Shown here piece by piece: positions 9,601 to 18,359 of a stretch of DNA of 64,000 bases. Position numbers and translations under genes: made by a program. Numbering within the stretch: position 1 is the stretch's first letter; every line of letters begins with the position of its first letter. The notes beneath the pieces were generated by a model. That model saw only the letters and a list, made by a program, of their open reading frames with translations. It searched no databases and was not told where the DNA came from. Source of the DNA: Aurantiochytrium sp. KH105. Taxonomy: Eukaryota; Sar; Bigyra; Thraustochytrida; Thraustochytriidae. The DNA lies in NCBI GenBank assembly GCA_003116975.1, contig BGKB01000020.1, forward strand, positions 434,001 through 498,000. Direction: 5' to 3'.

Positions 9601-10355
9601 GCGGGCAGAGAATTCCCCGTTGATGACAATGACGAAGAAGAGAGACCGGCCAGGTCTGACTTGCTTCGCGAGCGTGACATTCCGGATGACTTTTGCTGCA
9701 GATCACCGACGCCTGGCTCGGCATCGAAAGCCTCGAGACCCTCTGGAAAGACCTCTTGGATCGAGGGTCCTTCCCTTACGTGGAACTCGACAACGCTGAC
9801 GCTCACCGTAGCGTTGCGTTGGTCTGGGCTTGGAGCCTGCTGGGCCGCGAAGGTAACGAGAGGCTTTCCTGCACTGGGCGGAGGAGTGTGGGATCTCGCA
9901 CGCGGTGATGCTACCGTTGATGAATTTGCAGTCGGCGGTGACTTTACTTCCTGCACTGGCAACGCCGTCATCACCGTGTGCAATTCAGGTTTTTCTGCGC
10001 CGTCGTCGAGACCCATATTTCCAAGGTCCAGGTCCAGGTTCAGATTCCCATTGACATCCGGATCTCCGCCTACATCCGGATCTTGCTCTACTTTCAGGTC
10101 TACATTCTCGTCTAGGTCCAGGTCCAGGTCCAGGTCCAGGTCTGGGGTGGTCAGCGTTTCTGGCGAGACAGCTTCGACTCCTCGTGCCGACGGAGGAGAC
10201 CCGGCCGTCGCCATGGTCTCCACGTTCGTCGCCCCATCCTCGAGCACCTCGGCCGCTGCGTCTGGGCTCTTGCTGTCCTCGCCCTGCGCGCTCGCGGCAG
10301 CTTCGTCCCGCTCGCGCGCAGGGAGGCTCTGCTGAGCGTCGTCGTCGGGCTCCAT
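6606..10355 (-). CDS. AVL9-type DENN protein fused to MORN repeats
   Basis: 1249 residues from the ATG at 10355, chosen because upstream codons are only an ATGG microsatellite in frame. Residues 1-180 are low complexity with a DLDLDLDLDL stretch. From about 184 to 690 comes an AVL9/DENND6-like longin-DENN region: VVEFHVREGPSIQEVFP, then LAFLALPDRADAQDQGFSYF, VAGVSCFRQVES, and VLCNLPLFDYV. AVL9 proteins act in late-secretory and polarised membrane traffic, and DENN proteins often activate Rab GTPases. A Ser/Gln-rich linker follows. Residues about 925-1150 contain MORN-type repeats (for example YEGAWESDMRHGSGVAML and YSGTFSEGERHGQGAW), modules that bind lipid or act as scaffolds. The tail is acidic. 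The combination would place trafficking activity on a membrane or cytoskeletal scaffold; this is inference. Confidence 0.78.
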   Translation of the reverse strand: MEPDDDAQQSLPARERDEAAASAQGEDSKSPDAAAEVLEDGATNVETMATAGSPPSARGVEAVSPETLTTPDLDLDLDLDLDENVDLKVEQDPDVGGDPDVNGNLNLDLDLGNMGLDDGAEKPELHTVMTALPVQEVKSPPTANSSTVASPRARSHTPPPSAGKPLVTFAAQQAPSPDQRNATVSVSVVEFHVREGPSIQEVFPEGLEAFDAEPGVGDLQQKSSGMSRSRSKSDLAGLSSSSLSSTGNSLPAESQSNLSANSSSGFVSSTSLLPVHDPVAGGDGRPVSPASRRRAVTIKLEQNFRSKLAFLALPDRADAQDQGFSYFLLRQAPALVAGVSCFRQVESDEAVRNKHQRALVVLCNLPLFDYVRSLMDTHADDILWADSSQMRLARMRGLHAKLLSLLRPSLCREPRAIQGPATLLTSLRALGGSRPALALLKCLLLGNTGVMVTGPAGALVSQIVLSISGTLPRRGGMLGSFVGEDMRHSSRCRELAELAVAVLPPRLQGYAASKQKRFKSKLLLMPYCSLMEMDDLREVYTPRVTSKAGKASDLQGRCGYFAGTTNPAMASTVRNGLGDLIVELDDAVLETMKPRWQAQQSPPNADDPTMTNDALPSSSSSSSSLPSPEKSSGALPALQSFERFSSRAARFMREKTDEVVTKLQQLNKPTVRTISLTPAGRVAADLGGKDRAFVRKIDRLLFAREGRKRVHSGKLHSHSRTANSPVTQQSSKAASSPGQGNGPTSTVASAKSTLQGASMTPMPTATSPPSPSSKQGSVTASFSSFLSSFTQMVEPDAQRASTAPAPSSQVDDHLAYRALDDGGESQSTGGDGEVSVATNEEDTEEPEPIDGGHFSDEEIEVKVQELFVSWMNSLFAEISHYIDYGSLPNAPPGAIQGLHPSHNQDYLREWARRTQTTREKNTCSEVVQFENGDEYRGEILISDVDGFIDLNLERRSGRSRSLPQTEDDNASTHSSELRVERQGRGVYTSPRSGWRYEGAWESDMRHGSGVAMLGDEYLFDGAWEHNKRNGRGTCIVKGHGQVSGIWDADVLRQGIYFDPEGNKIDGVFDDEGFVEEGFYTDASGKTTYKGRFSKEGKPQGVGNATYGDETKYSGTFSEGERHGQGAWSVSPSEWYFGSWKQDVFHGAGILAFTFDGRDVELETEWTLGDLEADQLCCVRDVKTREPIFEGALGKWPGRDKVPSRMPPGLGLVPRYSPAAFACKLYPLPSSEGKVLTSLPSDTEYETESE
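10030..10145. repeat. GGTCCA hexamer repeats coding for Asp-Leu
   Basis: Two blocks of AGGTCC hexamers, near 10028-10045 and 10115-10141, lie inside the 5' coding part of the AVL9-like gene. They are read on the minus strand as alternating Asp-Leu. The frame is kept because the unit is 6 bp. Confidence 0.75.
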
Positions 10356-10388
10356 GGATGGATGGATGGATGGATGGATGGATGGATG
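10353..10388. repeat. ATGG microsatellite abutting a start codon
   Basis: About nine ATGG units directly upstream of, and overlapping, the AVL9-like start codon (minus-strand ATG at 10355-10353). On the minus strand it is read CCAT, in frame as Ile-His-Pro-Ser, with no further ATG before the chosen start. Confidence 0.9.
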
Positions 10389-11499
10389 AATGTGCGCGGC
10401 AGGCGAGAAGATATCCGCCCTGCGGCGGCAGCTCGGGCTCCTCGCGCGGCCGCGCCCGCGCCCGGGGTCTCCGTGCCGGCGGGCCGCGGGAAGGCCTCCG
10501 CTCTCGACCCGCGGGAGGGCGCGAGCGTCCAGCCGGCGCGCGGGAGAGAGATCTGCCGCGCGGGCTGGCCGCGGTTCGTGATTGGCGACGCGCAAGAACG
10601 AGCAACGCCAGCGATGGAACGACAAGAACGAACGGACCTCCTTCTTATCTTCAAGTTGCACTGTATGCCCATGCCGAAATGTGCGTTATGAATGACGGAG
10701 TCCGCGTCCGGGCCCGAGTCGCGAGCTTGGTCTCCTCGCAAAGACGATTGGAGTGGAGTGGGCAAGAAGCACTTCTAGCGCTGGGGAGGAAAGAGCAGCG
10801 CAGCTGGAGCTGCAGACTGACGCAACAAGGACACAAGCTTGCCCTTGTTGGGCGAGCGTGGCCTGACGAGGAGAGCGAGCGAGCGAAACGAACGAACGAC
10901 CGAGTGAACGACGAAGACTCCTTTAACCCCACCCTTTGGCTTGACGATTATTGCGAGCAAGCGGGCACGCACGCACACAATAAGCACAACCTCCCTTGCG
11001 TCGCATTGCTTGGCTTGAGATTTGACGGCTCGATGGAGACCGCTGAGGATCTCTCGTTGCTGGGCTGGAGGAGACATGGGGACTCCCGAAGCGCCAAAAT
11101 CGCCGATTTTGATCGTTTTCGACCTCCTGTGGACTCAAGAGTGGAGAGCGAAACCTACGCGCACTTACAATTAGACGGGGATGAAGAAGAGTACGTTGAA
11201 GAGCTTGGAAGGCATATCTTAGAAAGAGAGAGAAGAAAGCTGACGAAAAACCTGGCCTTTTGCGGGGCCGTAATAATCCGTATAACAGTGGGCTCCACAC
11301 ACTTCGACCAACCTCATTTGCCAAGCAGGACAGCTGGCGTATTCTCGAAACACAATCGCCGCGCTCTCCAGACGCAAAACGAGCTCAGATTTATGGGTTG
11401 AGCATCTCTGGCCGCGAGAGCGAGCACGGACAGCGAGATGCTGATCCAACATTGGCCACATTGCAACCTGCAACACGATTTGAGAGCCAAAACGAGCGA
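10389..11499. other. Intergenic, GC-rich; possible unplaced 5' exon
   Basis: No supported gene. Plus-strand frames are open over long parts, including one from the ATG at 10691 to 11401, but composition is not gene-like and I recognise nothing. A first exon of the gene at 11500 could lie here, since that gene's frame is open upstream without an ATG from about 11260. Confidence 0.4.
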
Positions 11500-12222
11500 A
11501 TGTCAACGCATCGGCCACGCGGCCTGCATATTCCTGCCAATGTTTCTCGACGTGGCCATGCAAGCTCATCAGCTATTTCTTTCAAAAGTTCGCTTCCGTC
11601 TGTGAATCTTGCCGCGAACAGCTTACAAGGGATCGTCAATACATATGACCGTATTCTCATCGTACTCAACGAAAGACTGCAAGAGCTCGAAATGCTTGCA
11701 ATGGAGAAACCTCGAAAGGCTAGTTCTGAGGGTTGCCGCGAACTCTGGACGCGTCTGGTCCGCGACACCCACCGACTGTACGTCTTGCTGATTGCGTCAC
11801 TGATTCTTTTCGAGCGAGATGCAGATGCGGATCGGCAGCAAGAGTCTGGTCAGCTCAATGTTCACGAGTTTGACACCTTTGACTACGAAAGAATCAAGGA
11901 AGAAAACGACTATCGCATCACGATAAAGATGCTCCAGCGCTGGTTCGCGTGGGGAGGACGGATTCACGCAGCGTTTGAAAAACTTCGCGACCACGCGCGT
12001 GCGCTTCGGCGGCAAGGCTTTGATTTCAGTAAGCTCCACCTTTCTTGGGCAGGTTTTCGACAAATCGACGAGGCGTCGACGCGGTGCCTCGAGCGCATGG
12101 ACACCATTCGCGAGCTGCTTCGACGCTTCGACCTGCAGAATGCCACTACAGCAGTGATGGCGGCTATGCGCTTTCGCAAACTTTCGCCAAAAGGAGGCGC
12201 GCAGCTCGCGCCAAGGCGCTAG
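11500..12222 (+). CDS. Unknown helical protein
   Basis: 240 residues if it begins at the ATG at 11500 (MSTHRPRG). The frame is open back to about 11260 without an ATG, so a spliced first exon is possible. The body is predicted helical: QGIVNTYDRILIVLNERL, then RELWTRLVRDTHRLYVLLI, an acidic loop, and KMLQRWFAWGGRIHAAFEKL with IDEASTRCLERMDTIREL. No signal peptide, no transmembrane segment long enough to call, no cysteine motif. I do not recognise a family. Spacing to the uS17m gene on the other strand is 198 bp, tail to tail. Confidence 0.5.
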   Translation: MSTHRPRGLHIPANVSRRGHASSSAISFKSSLPSVNLAANSLQGIVNTYDRILIVLNERLQELEMLAMEKPRKASSEGCRELWTRLVRDTHRLYVLLIASLILFERDADADRQQESGQLNVHEFDTFDYERIKEENDYRITIKMLQRWFAWGGRIHAAFEKLRDHARALRRQGFDFSKLHLSWAGFRQIDEASTRCLERMDTIRELLRRFDLQNATTAVMAAMRFRKLSPKGGAQLAPRR

Positions 12223-12420
12223 AGATGAGGCTTGAGTTTTGGCAATGAAAGAATTGAGGCGAAATGGTGAACAACAAGCGATACCCGCGTGCCATTGAGC
12301 AGTCAGCCAAGACAACGCAGCACCAAAGCATAGGTTGCACTATTTACTCTTCCGATTTATGTGGGAAAACTGGTTGTTTCATTGTTTTGTTTTGTTTTGT
12401 TATTTTTATCTGCGGAAAAA

Positions 12421-12855
12421 CTAAAGGTCGTAGAGCTTGTCCTCCTCGAGCATGCGGGCCTCGTAGTCGCGACGCTTCTTCTTGTCCTCCTTGCGCTTTG
12501 CTGCCTTTTCGAAGCGAACCTTTCGCTTCTCTGGGTCGCGGACCAGCGGTTTGAGGGGTGGAGGCGGCGTCGCGAGCTCGCGACCGTCAAAGGTCCTGAT
12601 AAAATCGATCAGGTTGAAGGCCTTGTTCTTGCTAATTGGCCTGCAGGTGACAATCTGCACAATATCTCCCTCCTTGGCAAGCTCCAGCTCGTCGTGCGCC
12701 ATGAACTTCTTGTTGCGCTTGACGTACTTTTCGTACCGCGGGTGCGGCACGAAGCGCTCGACGTCCACGACGATGCTCTTGTTCATCTTGGTCGACACCA
12801 CCCGGCCCACGAACTTGCGCGGCCCCGGGGCGGCGCGCAGCAGACGGAGCGCCAT
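12421..12855 (-). CDS. MRPS17: Mitochondrial ribosomal protein uS17m
   Basis: 144 residues from the ATG at 12855. The frame is open upstream but with no ATG before the next non-coding sequence. The start MALRLLRAAPGPRKF is a short basic amphipathic leader, fitting mitochondrial import. The S17 core follows: GRVVSTKMNKSIVVDVERF, HPRYEKYVKRNKKFMAHDE, GDIVQIVTCRPISKNKAF, which is the OB-fold with the family signature. S17 binds 16S-type rRNA early in small-subunit assembly. The C-terminal 60 residues are an extra basic, helical extension (KRKVRFEKAAKRKEDKKKRR), common in mitoribosomal proteins. Confidence 0.92.
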   Translation of the reverse strand: MALRLLRAAPGPRKFVGRVVSTKMNKSIVVDVERFVPHPRYEKYVKRNKKFMAHDELELAKEGDIVQIVTCRPISKNKAFNLIDFIRTFDGRELATPPPPLKPLVRDPEKRKVRFEKAAKRKEDKKKRRDYEARMLEEDKLYDL

Positions 12856-13196
12856 CCTTGCGTCTTTGCGCGCGCCTGCGCTCGCAGCAGCCGCGGCTCT
12901 TCGCGCGCCTTCGCAAGCCCTCCTCGCAGCGCTCTTGGCGTCCGTGGTCTGGCCTCCAGTGCCGCGCAGCGCCACTCGAGTCTCATCCTGTAGTTTTGGT
13001 ACTAGACGGCACTAGACTGCACTTCTTTCATCAGAATAAGGAAAGAAGGAAGAAAGGAGAAGAAAGCTCTTCTGCAGAATGCCTGATCAAATCAACGTTT
13101 GTTTGAGAGCAGCAGCACAAGCAGCAAGAAGCAGATAAAGCAGCCGACGATGAAAAGGAACGCCCCTGGAAAGTCATAACGAGGGTTAAAAGTATA
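12856..13196. other. uS17m promoter region
   Basis: 341 bp between the uS17m start and the stop codon of the next minus-strand gene. It is GC-rich near uS17m and purine-rich (GAAAGGAGAAGAAAG) around 13040-13070. No gene. Confidence 0.45.
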
Positions 13197-16100
13197 CTAT
13201 GATTTGTAATCGACGTCTGTGTGCTGAAAGTCGAACATGAGCTCGATGAACTCGTCCTCGGAAAGCTCATGGTCCAGGGTGAAGTTGAACTTTTTGGTGA
13301 GACGCTCCAAGTCCGCAAAGGAGAAAAGAAGGTCTTCGTCGCTGCCAAACTGGTCTCGCGGCTTGTACTCGCGCTTGTTGAGGACCTCAAAGAGTTCGAT
13401 GAGCGAAAGCGTACCACCTTTATCTTTGTCGTAGAGCCGGAAGAGTTCGCGGAGCTCTTTGCGGTCAGCAGGCGTCATTACAGGATTGCAATTATCCTCC
13501 GTGTTGTTGTAGGTTGCCTCAATGAAATCTTCCATGGCGCGCAGGTCTTCGGCGCTCGCGCCGACAAAAAACATGCGCAACATCTCTGAAAAGGAAATTG
13601 AACCGTTGCCGTCCGTATCGAGCGTATCAAACATACTCGCAAGCTGCTCCACATCCACACTGAGCTTGTCCACATTATCCATGAGTACCTCGAGCTCAAC
13701 CAGCTTTCCGCTAGGGTCGCTCATTTGGTCAAAGAGGATCTTGTGACTTAAAATCTCGCGCTTCGAATAGATGCCAATGTCGGAGCTGTTTGCCCCTGAT
13801 AGCAACGGCCCGTTCGGGTTCGCAAATGTCGACTCGCGGCGTCGCTGCATGCTGCGTTGAGTGGCCGCCGATATAACGCTTGTGCGAGACTCGGAGACGA
13901 GCGTTGCTCTGCGTAGAATCGACTGTCGCGAGGGGCGTCGAACATTCTCAATCGAGCCATCGAGGTTGCGCTGATGCCTACCCGACTTTGTCGTCTTCAA
14001 ACTCGAATCTGATGCGTCCTGGCTCAACTCATTTTGTTGATCTTGCATCAAGAAGCTGACACGAGCCATGGAGCGCCGACGATAGTCGGGGATCGAAGCC
14101 ACGCCCCCCTTCGTAGGGCTGTCTTCCGCCGTCTCTGGAATATCCTGAAACAGAGACTCGCCATCTTCCAGGTTCAGGGTTGCTCGTGAAGGATGCCCTC
14201 CCATCGCTCGAAACGTTTCAGAAAAGAACATCTGGTCCTTGTGGCTGCTCCTGTCGTTGTCGGACTCGCCACTTCTACTGCTGCGACTGCTATCTCTCGA
14301 AATTTCCGTCGACGCCGAGACGAACTCGAGGGCTTCCTGGATGTCTTCCAGAAAAGCTGCGCCGCGACGGGATCTTTCGCTTTGCCGACTCGTATCCACA
14401 CTTCGACGCGAAGCTCTGTCCAAAACACTGACCCTTCGTCCGGCATAGGGAGACGACTGCTTCTTAGCCTCATGTGCAGCCGCGCGCTCCTGGATGTGCG
14501 CTGCTGGGAGAGCTGGCAGCGAAACGGAGCGCTGCACACGCTTTCCGGCAGATTCACACGAGGCGTCAGAACCTGCAACGACGCTCAAAGCCTCACTTGC
14601 GTTGCTTGACGATATTTGCAACGAGAGGTGTCGAGCTCGACGCTTCTGTTTGGACTTTTGCTTTTGCGCCGTAGCCTTTTCTTCTTCCTCACGTAGCAAC
14701 GCGCGTAAGAGGGGCGACGGTGTCGTGTCAACCTTGGTCTCACGCAGATGTTTTTGCAAATCTTGCAAGTCGCGCTTTCGCTGCACTTCAAGCTCGTAGC
14801 TTCTGTATGAATTGCGCAACGGTGAAAATCGATCTTCGGTCCTTCCATGCTCAGTGTCAGACCACGGGTCCGTGGGTACCTCGATTTGAGGAAGTTTTGT
14901 CGGCTCGGGTGCCTTGTTATCTTGCTCTGCTGCAATCGCATCGAGTGTTGCGTCGGAGGCTTTCTGTTCTTCGTCTTCATCCTTTTCTTCATTCTTCGGT
15001 GCTACCTCTTTTCCATTATGCTCTTCATCTTCTTTTACTTCAATGTGCTGGCATTTCTGCTCTTGACTCTGCCTTTGCTGCCTTTGCTGCTGCCCATTGC
15101 ATGATGTAGGACTGTCGAGTATGCCTGCGGTCATTTCATGGTGGTCAAGAGTTTGAGTAAAATCGATATCAAACGCATCTCTGCCTTCACGATGCTGGCC
15201 GTCCGCGAGGAGCAAAAGCGCCAGTGCTTTGGCCACTCGCGTGTTGCCAAGACGTACAATATCGCCGGAAAATTTCTCCGCTCGCATGTGCACGTCAATA
15301 TCGATCTCAGGGGGCGAGCGAATGGCGAGCGTCTGGCGTGTCAAAAGCCGAGGAAGCGAGTACTTTGCTCGCACACTTTGCAAGATGCGGATTGCCTCAT
15401 CGTAGCGGTCCCACAATTTTGCGTTGATGTCAAGATTGAACCTGTACGCCACATTCTTGGCCAAACCCTTTTGGACATTGGCAACTTCGTTTGCACTCAT
15501 CGAAAGGTTTCCGATACGCTTGCCTGCGTGGTTCCATATTCTCACATTTCCGTCCATTGAGGTCGTAAGAATGGACTCGGGCATTGCGATGACTTGCATT
15601 GAGCTGATATTCTCCGCATGTGCCGCAAAAAGCTTGAGAACGGGAAGACGTGCCTTGATTTTGGTCTCCGAGGACTTGATGTTTTTCCTGATGCGCAAAA
15701 GCTTTTGGCGCATGCGCTCTTGGCGCCGCTTGCGCTCCTTGCGCTCGAGCATCTTCTGCCGGCGCTTCTCCTCCACCTCGGGCCCCGAAGTGTCGTTGTC
15801 GTGCTCGTCTGCTCGAAAACCGTCAAAGTCCTCGAAGAGATAGCGGTAGCTCAGCTCGACGTGACGGGACGCATTGTAGCCTTCAAAGCTTGGAGGCAAC
15901 TTCTCGGGATCCAAAGGTTCGGATCCGAGGTCTTTCAGACACAACCCGAGGTTCCATTCCTTCATGTCGCCGCGCTGGTCACCAGTGTAAAGAGTGATTC
16001 CGTTTTCTGAGCGCTGGATCTCGAGACAACAGACAGGCACTGGGTCAAAGTCCTCGCTTGGAAAGTAAATGCGGAGGTTTTTGCTACTACCGACGGTAGC

Positions 16101-18359
16101 TCGGCGGTTCAATCTACGCCGAAAGCCGCCGTGCTTTGGAGAAATGTTGAGTGTTTCTACACCTTCGGCAACCGAGACATTCTTTCCTGTGGCGGTGGTG
16201 CTCGTGCGTCTCCGCGTCGCGTCCTGCTCTATGTTTGCTTCAGCGTTGTTGTTCCGGCTCGCTTCTGGAACACCGGCATCAGGAAGATGAACTTGGGCAC
16301 CTTCTGCGGCACGTACGCGTGGTGATCTGCACAGTACCGAAACGACGCGCATATATGGACGCGGAGATGGGCGAACCGTCCATATGGAGAGGTTTGCATC
16401 CTCGTCGGCGCTTACGAGAAGCGGATAAGACTCCACAAAAGACATTGCCGTGACCTGGCCCGTGTGCCCGATGCACTCGCCCTCGAGACGAAGCTGCTGA
16501 AATTCCCAGATCCGAATCGATTTGTCTGCAGACCCTGTGGCGATGAGAGAAAGCTCATAGCTGAATGCGCTCGCTGTAATCTCATACTCGTGCATGTCAA
16601 AGGCGACGCGGAAGAGAGGTAAAAGAACCCCATCTGCCTTTTCTTCTGTTGCGTCCTCGTCAAAGATGAAGACAGAACGGCTCGTGAGAACAATAAGGCA
16701 CTTGTCTTCTTTGTTGTAGTGAATCTGATTCACTGCGATGTCGGAGGCAGCACGAGGGTGGGTAGCGTCCATGGGCGCACTGAGGTGCCCCGTCAGAGCG
16801 GCTGATGGCGCGATCTCCGCAAGATGGACATTCTTCATAATAGCGCCGTTGATGGCGTTGAGCACAATGACGCGACCGTTCACATTGCCGAAGACCACCT
16901 TGCGCTCTCGATCATCAAAGCACATGCAGGATATTTCGCTGTCGGAAACGTGGTACCATTCGTCAATCATATCCCCGGCCACAGCGCACCAGACCTGAAT
17001 GTACTTTCCGATGGCAACGTAAAACCTGTCAAGGACCGAGTTGAACAGAGCTTTGAAGGGAAGAAAGTCTTGAACGTAGGTGGACATCGCTTCAAATAGA
17101 CGAAGCTCGCGACTTGCCGTGATGACTCGTCGAGGCCCGCAGGCGAGCATCATGCGGGGCTTGTACAGTCCATTATCGGGATCGGCGACAAAGGTCTGTC
17201 GTGCCGCGGCCTCCCCGCTTGCAGTTCGCGTCAGTTTCCAGAGTTTCATGGTTCCGCTTGCGTCGCAGCTCACTGCATGTTCTTGTTCGTCATCCGCCGA
17301 AAGGTACGTAAGTTGCAAGCCGATACATGGATGGTGATGGCCCGTGAGGACGAGGACAATCTGCTTGTTGTAGACATCCCAGCAATAAATCTCGTGCTCG
17401 TAGCCCCCGCTGAGCAGAAGATCCATCGATTTCGAGTACTGGAGATGCGACACTGCGCGCTTGTGTTTGATGAGAGCTCCTTTGCGGCGACTGGTCTCGA
17501 GGTCCCATAAGAGGATTTGCGAGTCCATGCCACCTGTGACGAAATAACCATACCGATGAACTTCTGCAAAGGCGATGACGATACTTGTGTGACCTTTCAG
17601 GCTGCCGTGCGGGATGCAAACACACTGAGCAGGCCCTCCGTGAAAGTGTTTGATGCGAAGCTTCCACATGCAGACCGTGCCGGAGTCATCTGTCGTGTAA
17701 AGAGTCCCGTTGCTCGCGTAGGACATTCTACGTATTGCTTTTGATTGGATGTGACCGAGAGAGCGGAAATCATCCCAGGTCCAAAAGGAGATCGACATGT
17801 CTGCACTACATATTGCCAAAAGCTGGAGGTCGTGCGCATAGACAAGGCTGACGATTGGAAAGCGGTGATTCTCCATTTCGCCATTGGTGGACTCGCGTCT
17901 TACCTGGAGTATGCGCTCAAGCTTTAGCGTTGTGGCATCAATGATTTTGACGGCGGAGGAACCGCTCTCAATAACGAGAATCGCATTAAGCGATTCAATA
18001 AGTTGGACCTCTTGCACGATGCGATGGTTGAGAGGATCCTTGAAGTCGGATATGTATTGAAAATTGACGCTGAGCGGCTTCTCGACTGTACGTGTGGCGA
18101 GCATGCCCGCTTCGATGCAATGCGAAGTAAACTCGTCCCACGACATGAAGCAATCTCCGTTGACGTCGACCTGATGGTACAGATCAACGAGTTCCATGAC
18201 AAGCTTGATACATTCTTCCTCGTTGGCTGGTTTGGGGAGATAGTGCAACATTGCATCAACGAACTCTTCGAGAATGAGGCCATCGCCGCCCGCGCTCGAC
18301 ATGAATTTGTTCCGCAGCACGTCGAGCGACGAGGATGGTAGCCTCATCATGACATCCAT
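13197..18359 (-). CDS. Large WD40-repeat protein with terminal EF-hands, probably axonemal
   Basis: 1720 residues in one exon from the ATG at 18359. An EF-hand-like segment sits near residues 40-85 (DVNGDCFMSWDEF). Residues about 100-680 and 930-980 contain many WD40 units, for example GHTSIVIAFAEVHRYGYFVTG, SGGYEHEIYCWDVY, TGSADKSIRIWEF and TSMDGNVRIWNHAGKR, enough for two propellers. A long charged region with Gln- and Ser-rich sequence and basic coiled stretches (ERKERKRRQERMRQKLL) separates these from a C-terminal calcium-binding block. In that block, FDTLDTDGNGSISFSEML and YDKDKGGTLSLIELFEVL have the DxDxG loops of EF-hands. The arrangement resembles the WDR49/WDR64/EFCAB8 group, linked to cilia. 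It is divergent from RSP3, which supports a flagellar role. Confidence 0.86.
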   Translation of the reverse strand: MDVMMRLPSSSLDVLRNKFMSSAGGDGLILEEFVDAMLHYLPKPANEEECIKLVMELVDLYHQVDVNGDCFMSWDEFTSHCIEAGMLATRTVEKPLSVNFQYISDFKDPLNHRIVQEVQLIESLNAILVIESGSSAVKIIDATTLKLERILQVRRESTNGEMENHRFPIVSLVYAHDLQLLAICSADMSISFWTWDDFRSLGHIQSKAIRRMSYASNGTLYTTDDSGTVCMWKLRIKHFHGGPAQCVCIPHGSLKGHTSIVIAFAEVHRYGYFVTGGMDSQILLWDLETSRRKGALIKHKRAVSHLQYSKSMDLLLSGGYEHEIYCWDVYNKQIVLVLTGHHHPCIGLQLTYLSADDEQEHAVSCDASGTMKLWKLTRTASGEAAARQTFVADPDNGLYKPRMMLACGPRRVITASRELRLFEAMSTYVQDFLPFKALFNSVLDRFYVAIGKYIQVWCAVAGDMIDEWYHVSDSEISCMCFDDRERKVVFGNVNGRVIVLNAINGAIMKNVHLAEIAPSAALTGHLSAPMDATHPRAASDIAVNQIHYNKEDKCLIVLTSRSVFIFDEDATEEKADGVLLPLFRVAFDMHEYEITASAFSYELSLIATGSADKSIRIWEFQQLRLEGECIGHTGQVTAMSFVESYPLLVSADEDANLSIWTVRPSPRPYMRVVSVLCRSPRVRAAEGAQVHLPDAGVPEASRNNNAEANIEQDATRRRTSTTATGKNVSVAEGVETLNISPKHGGFRRRLNRRATVGSSKNLRIYFPSEDFDPVPVCCLEIQRSENGITLYTGDQRGDMKEWNLGLCLKDLGSEPLDPEKLPPSFEGYNASRHVELSYRYLFEDFDGFRADEHDNDTSGPEVEEKRRQKMLERKERKRRQERMRQKLLRIRKNIKSSETKIKARLPVLKLFAAHAENISSMQVIAMPESILTTSMDGNVRIWNHAGKRIGNLSMSANEVANVQKGLAKNVAYRFNLDINAKLWDRYDEAIRILQSVRAKYSLPRLLTRQTLAIRSPPEIDIDVHMRAEKFSGDIVRLGNTRVAKALALLLLADGQHREGRDAFDIDFTQTLDHHEMTAGILDSPTSCNGQQQRQQRQSQEQKCQHIEVKEDEEHNGKEVAPKNEEKDEDEEQKASDATLDAIAAEQDNKAPEPTKLPQIEVPTDPWSDTEHGRTEDRFSPLRNSYRSYELEVQRKRDLQDLQKHLRETKVDTTPSPLLRALLREEEEKATAQKQKSKQKRRARHLSLQISSSNASEALSVVAGSDASCESAGKRVQRSVSLPALPAAHIQERAAAHEAKKQSSPYAGRRVSVLDRASRRSVDTSRQSERSRRGAAFLEDIQEALEFVSASTEISRDSSRSSRSGESDNDRSSHKDQMFFSETFRAMGGHPSRATLNLEDGESLFQDIPETAEDSPTKGGVASIPDYRRRSMARVSFLMQDQQNELSQDASDSSLKTTKSGRHQRNLDGSIENVRRPSRQSILRRATLVSESRTSVISAATQRSMQRRRESTFANPNGPLLSGANSSDIGIYSKREILSHKILFDQMSDPSGKLVELEVLMDNVDKLSVDVEQLASMFDTLDTDGNGSISFSEMLRMFFVGASAEDLRAMEDFIEATYNNTEDNCNPVMTPADRKELRELFRLYDKDKGGTLSLIELFEVLNKREYKPRDQFGSDEDLLFSFADLERLTKKFNFTLDHELSEDEFIELMFDFQHTDVDYKS

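Noticed and set aside
10184-11401. Plus-strand open frame upstream of the 11500 gene
   Set aside because: It overlaps the antisense AVL9 start and has no recognisable content; possibly one part is an unplaced exon but I cannot support it.
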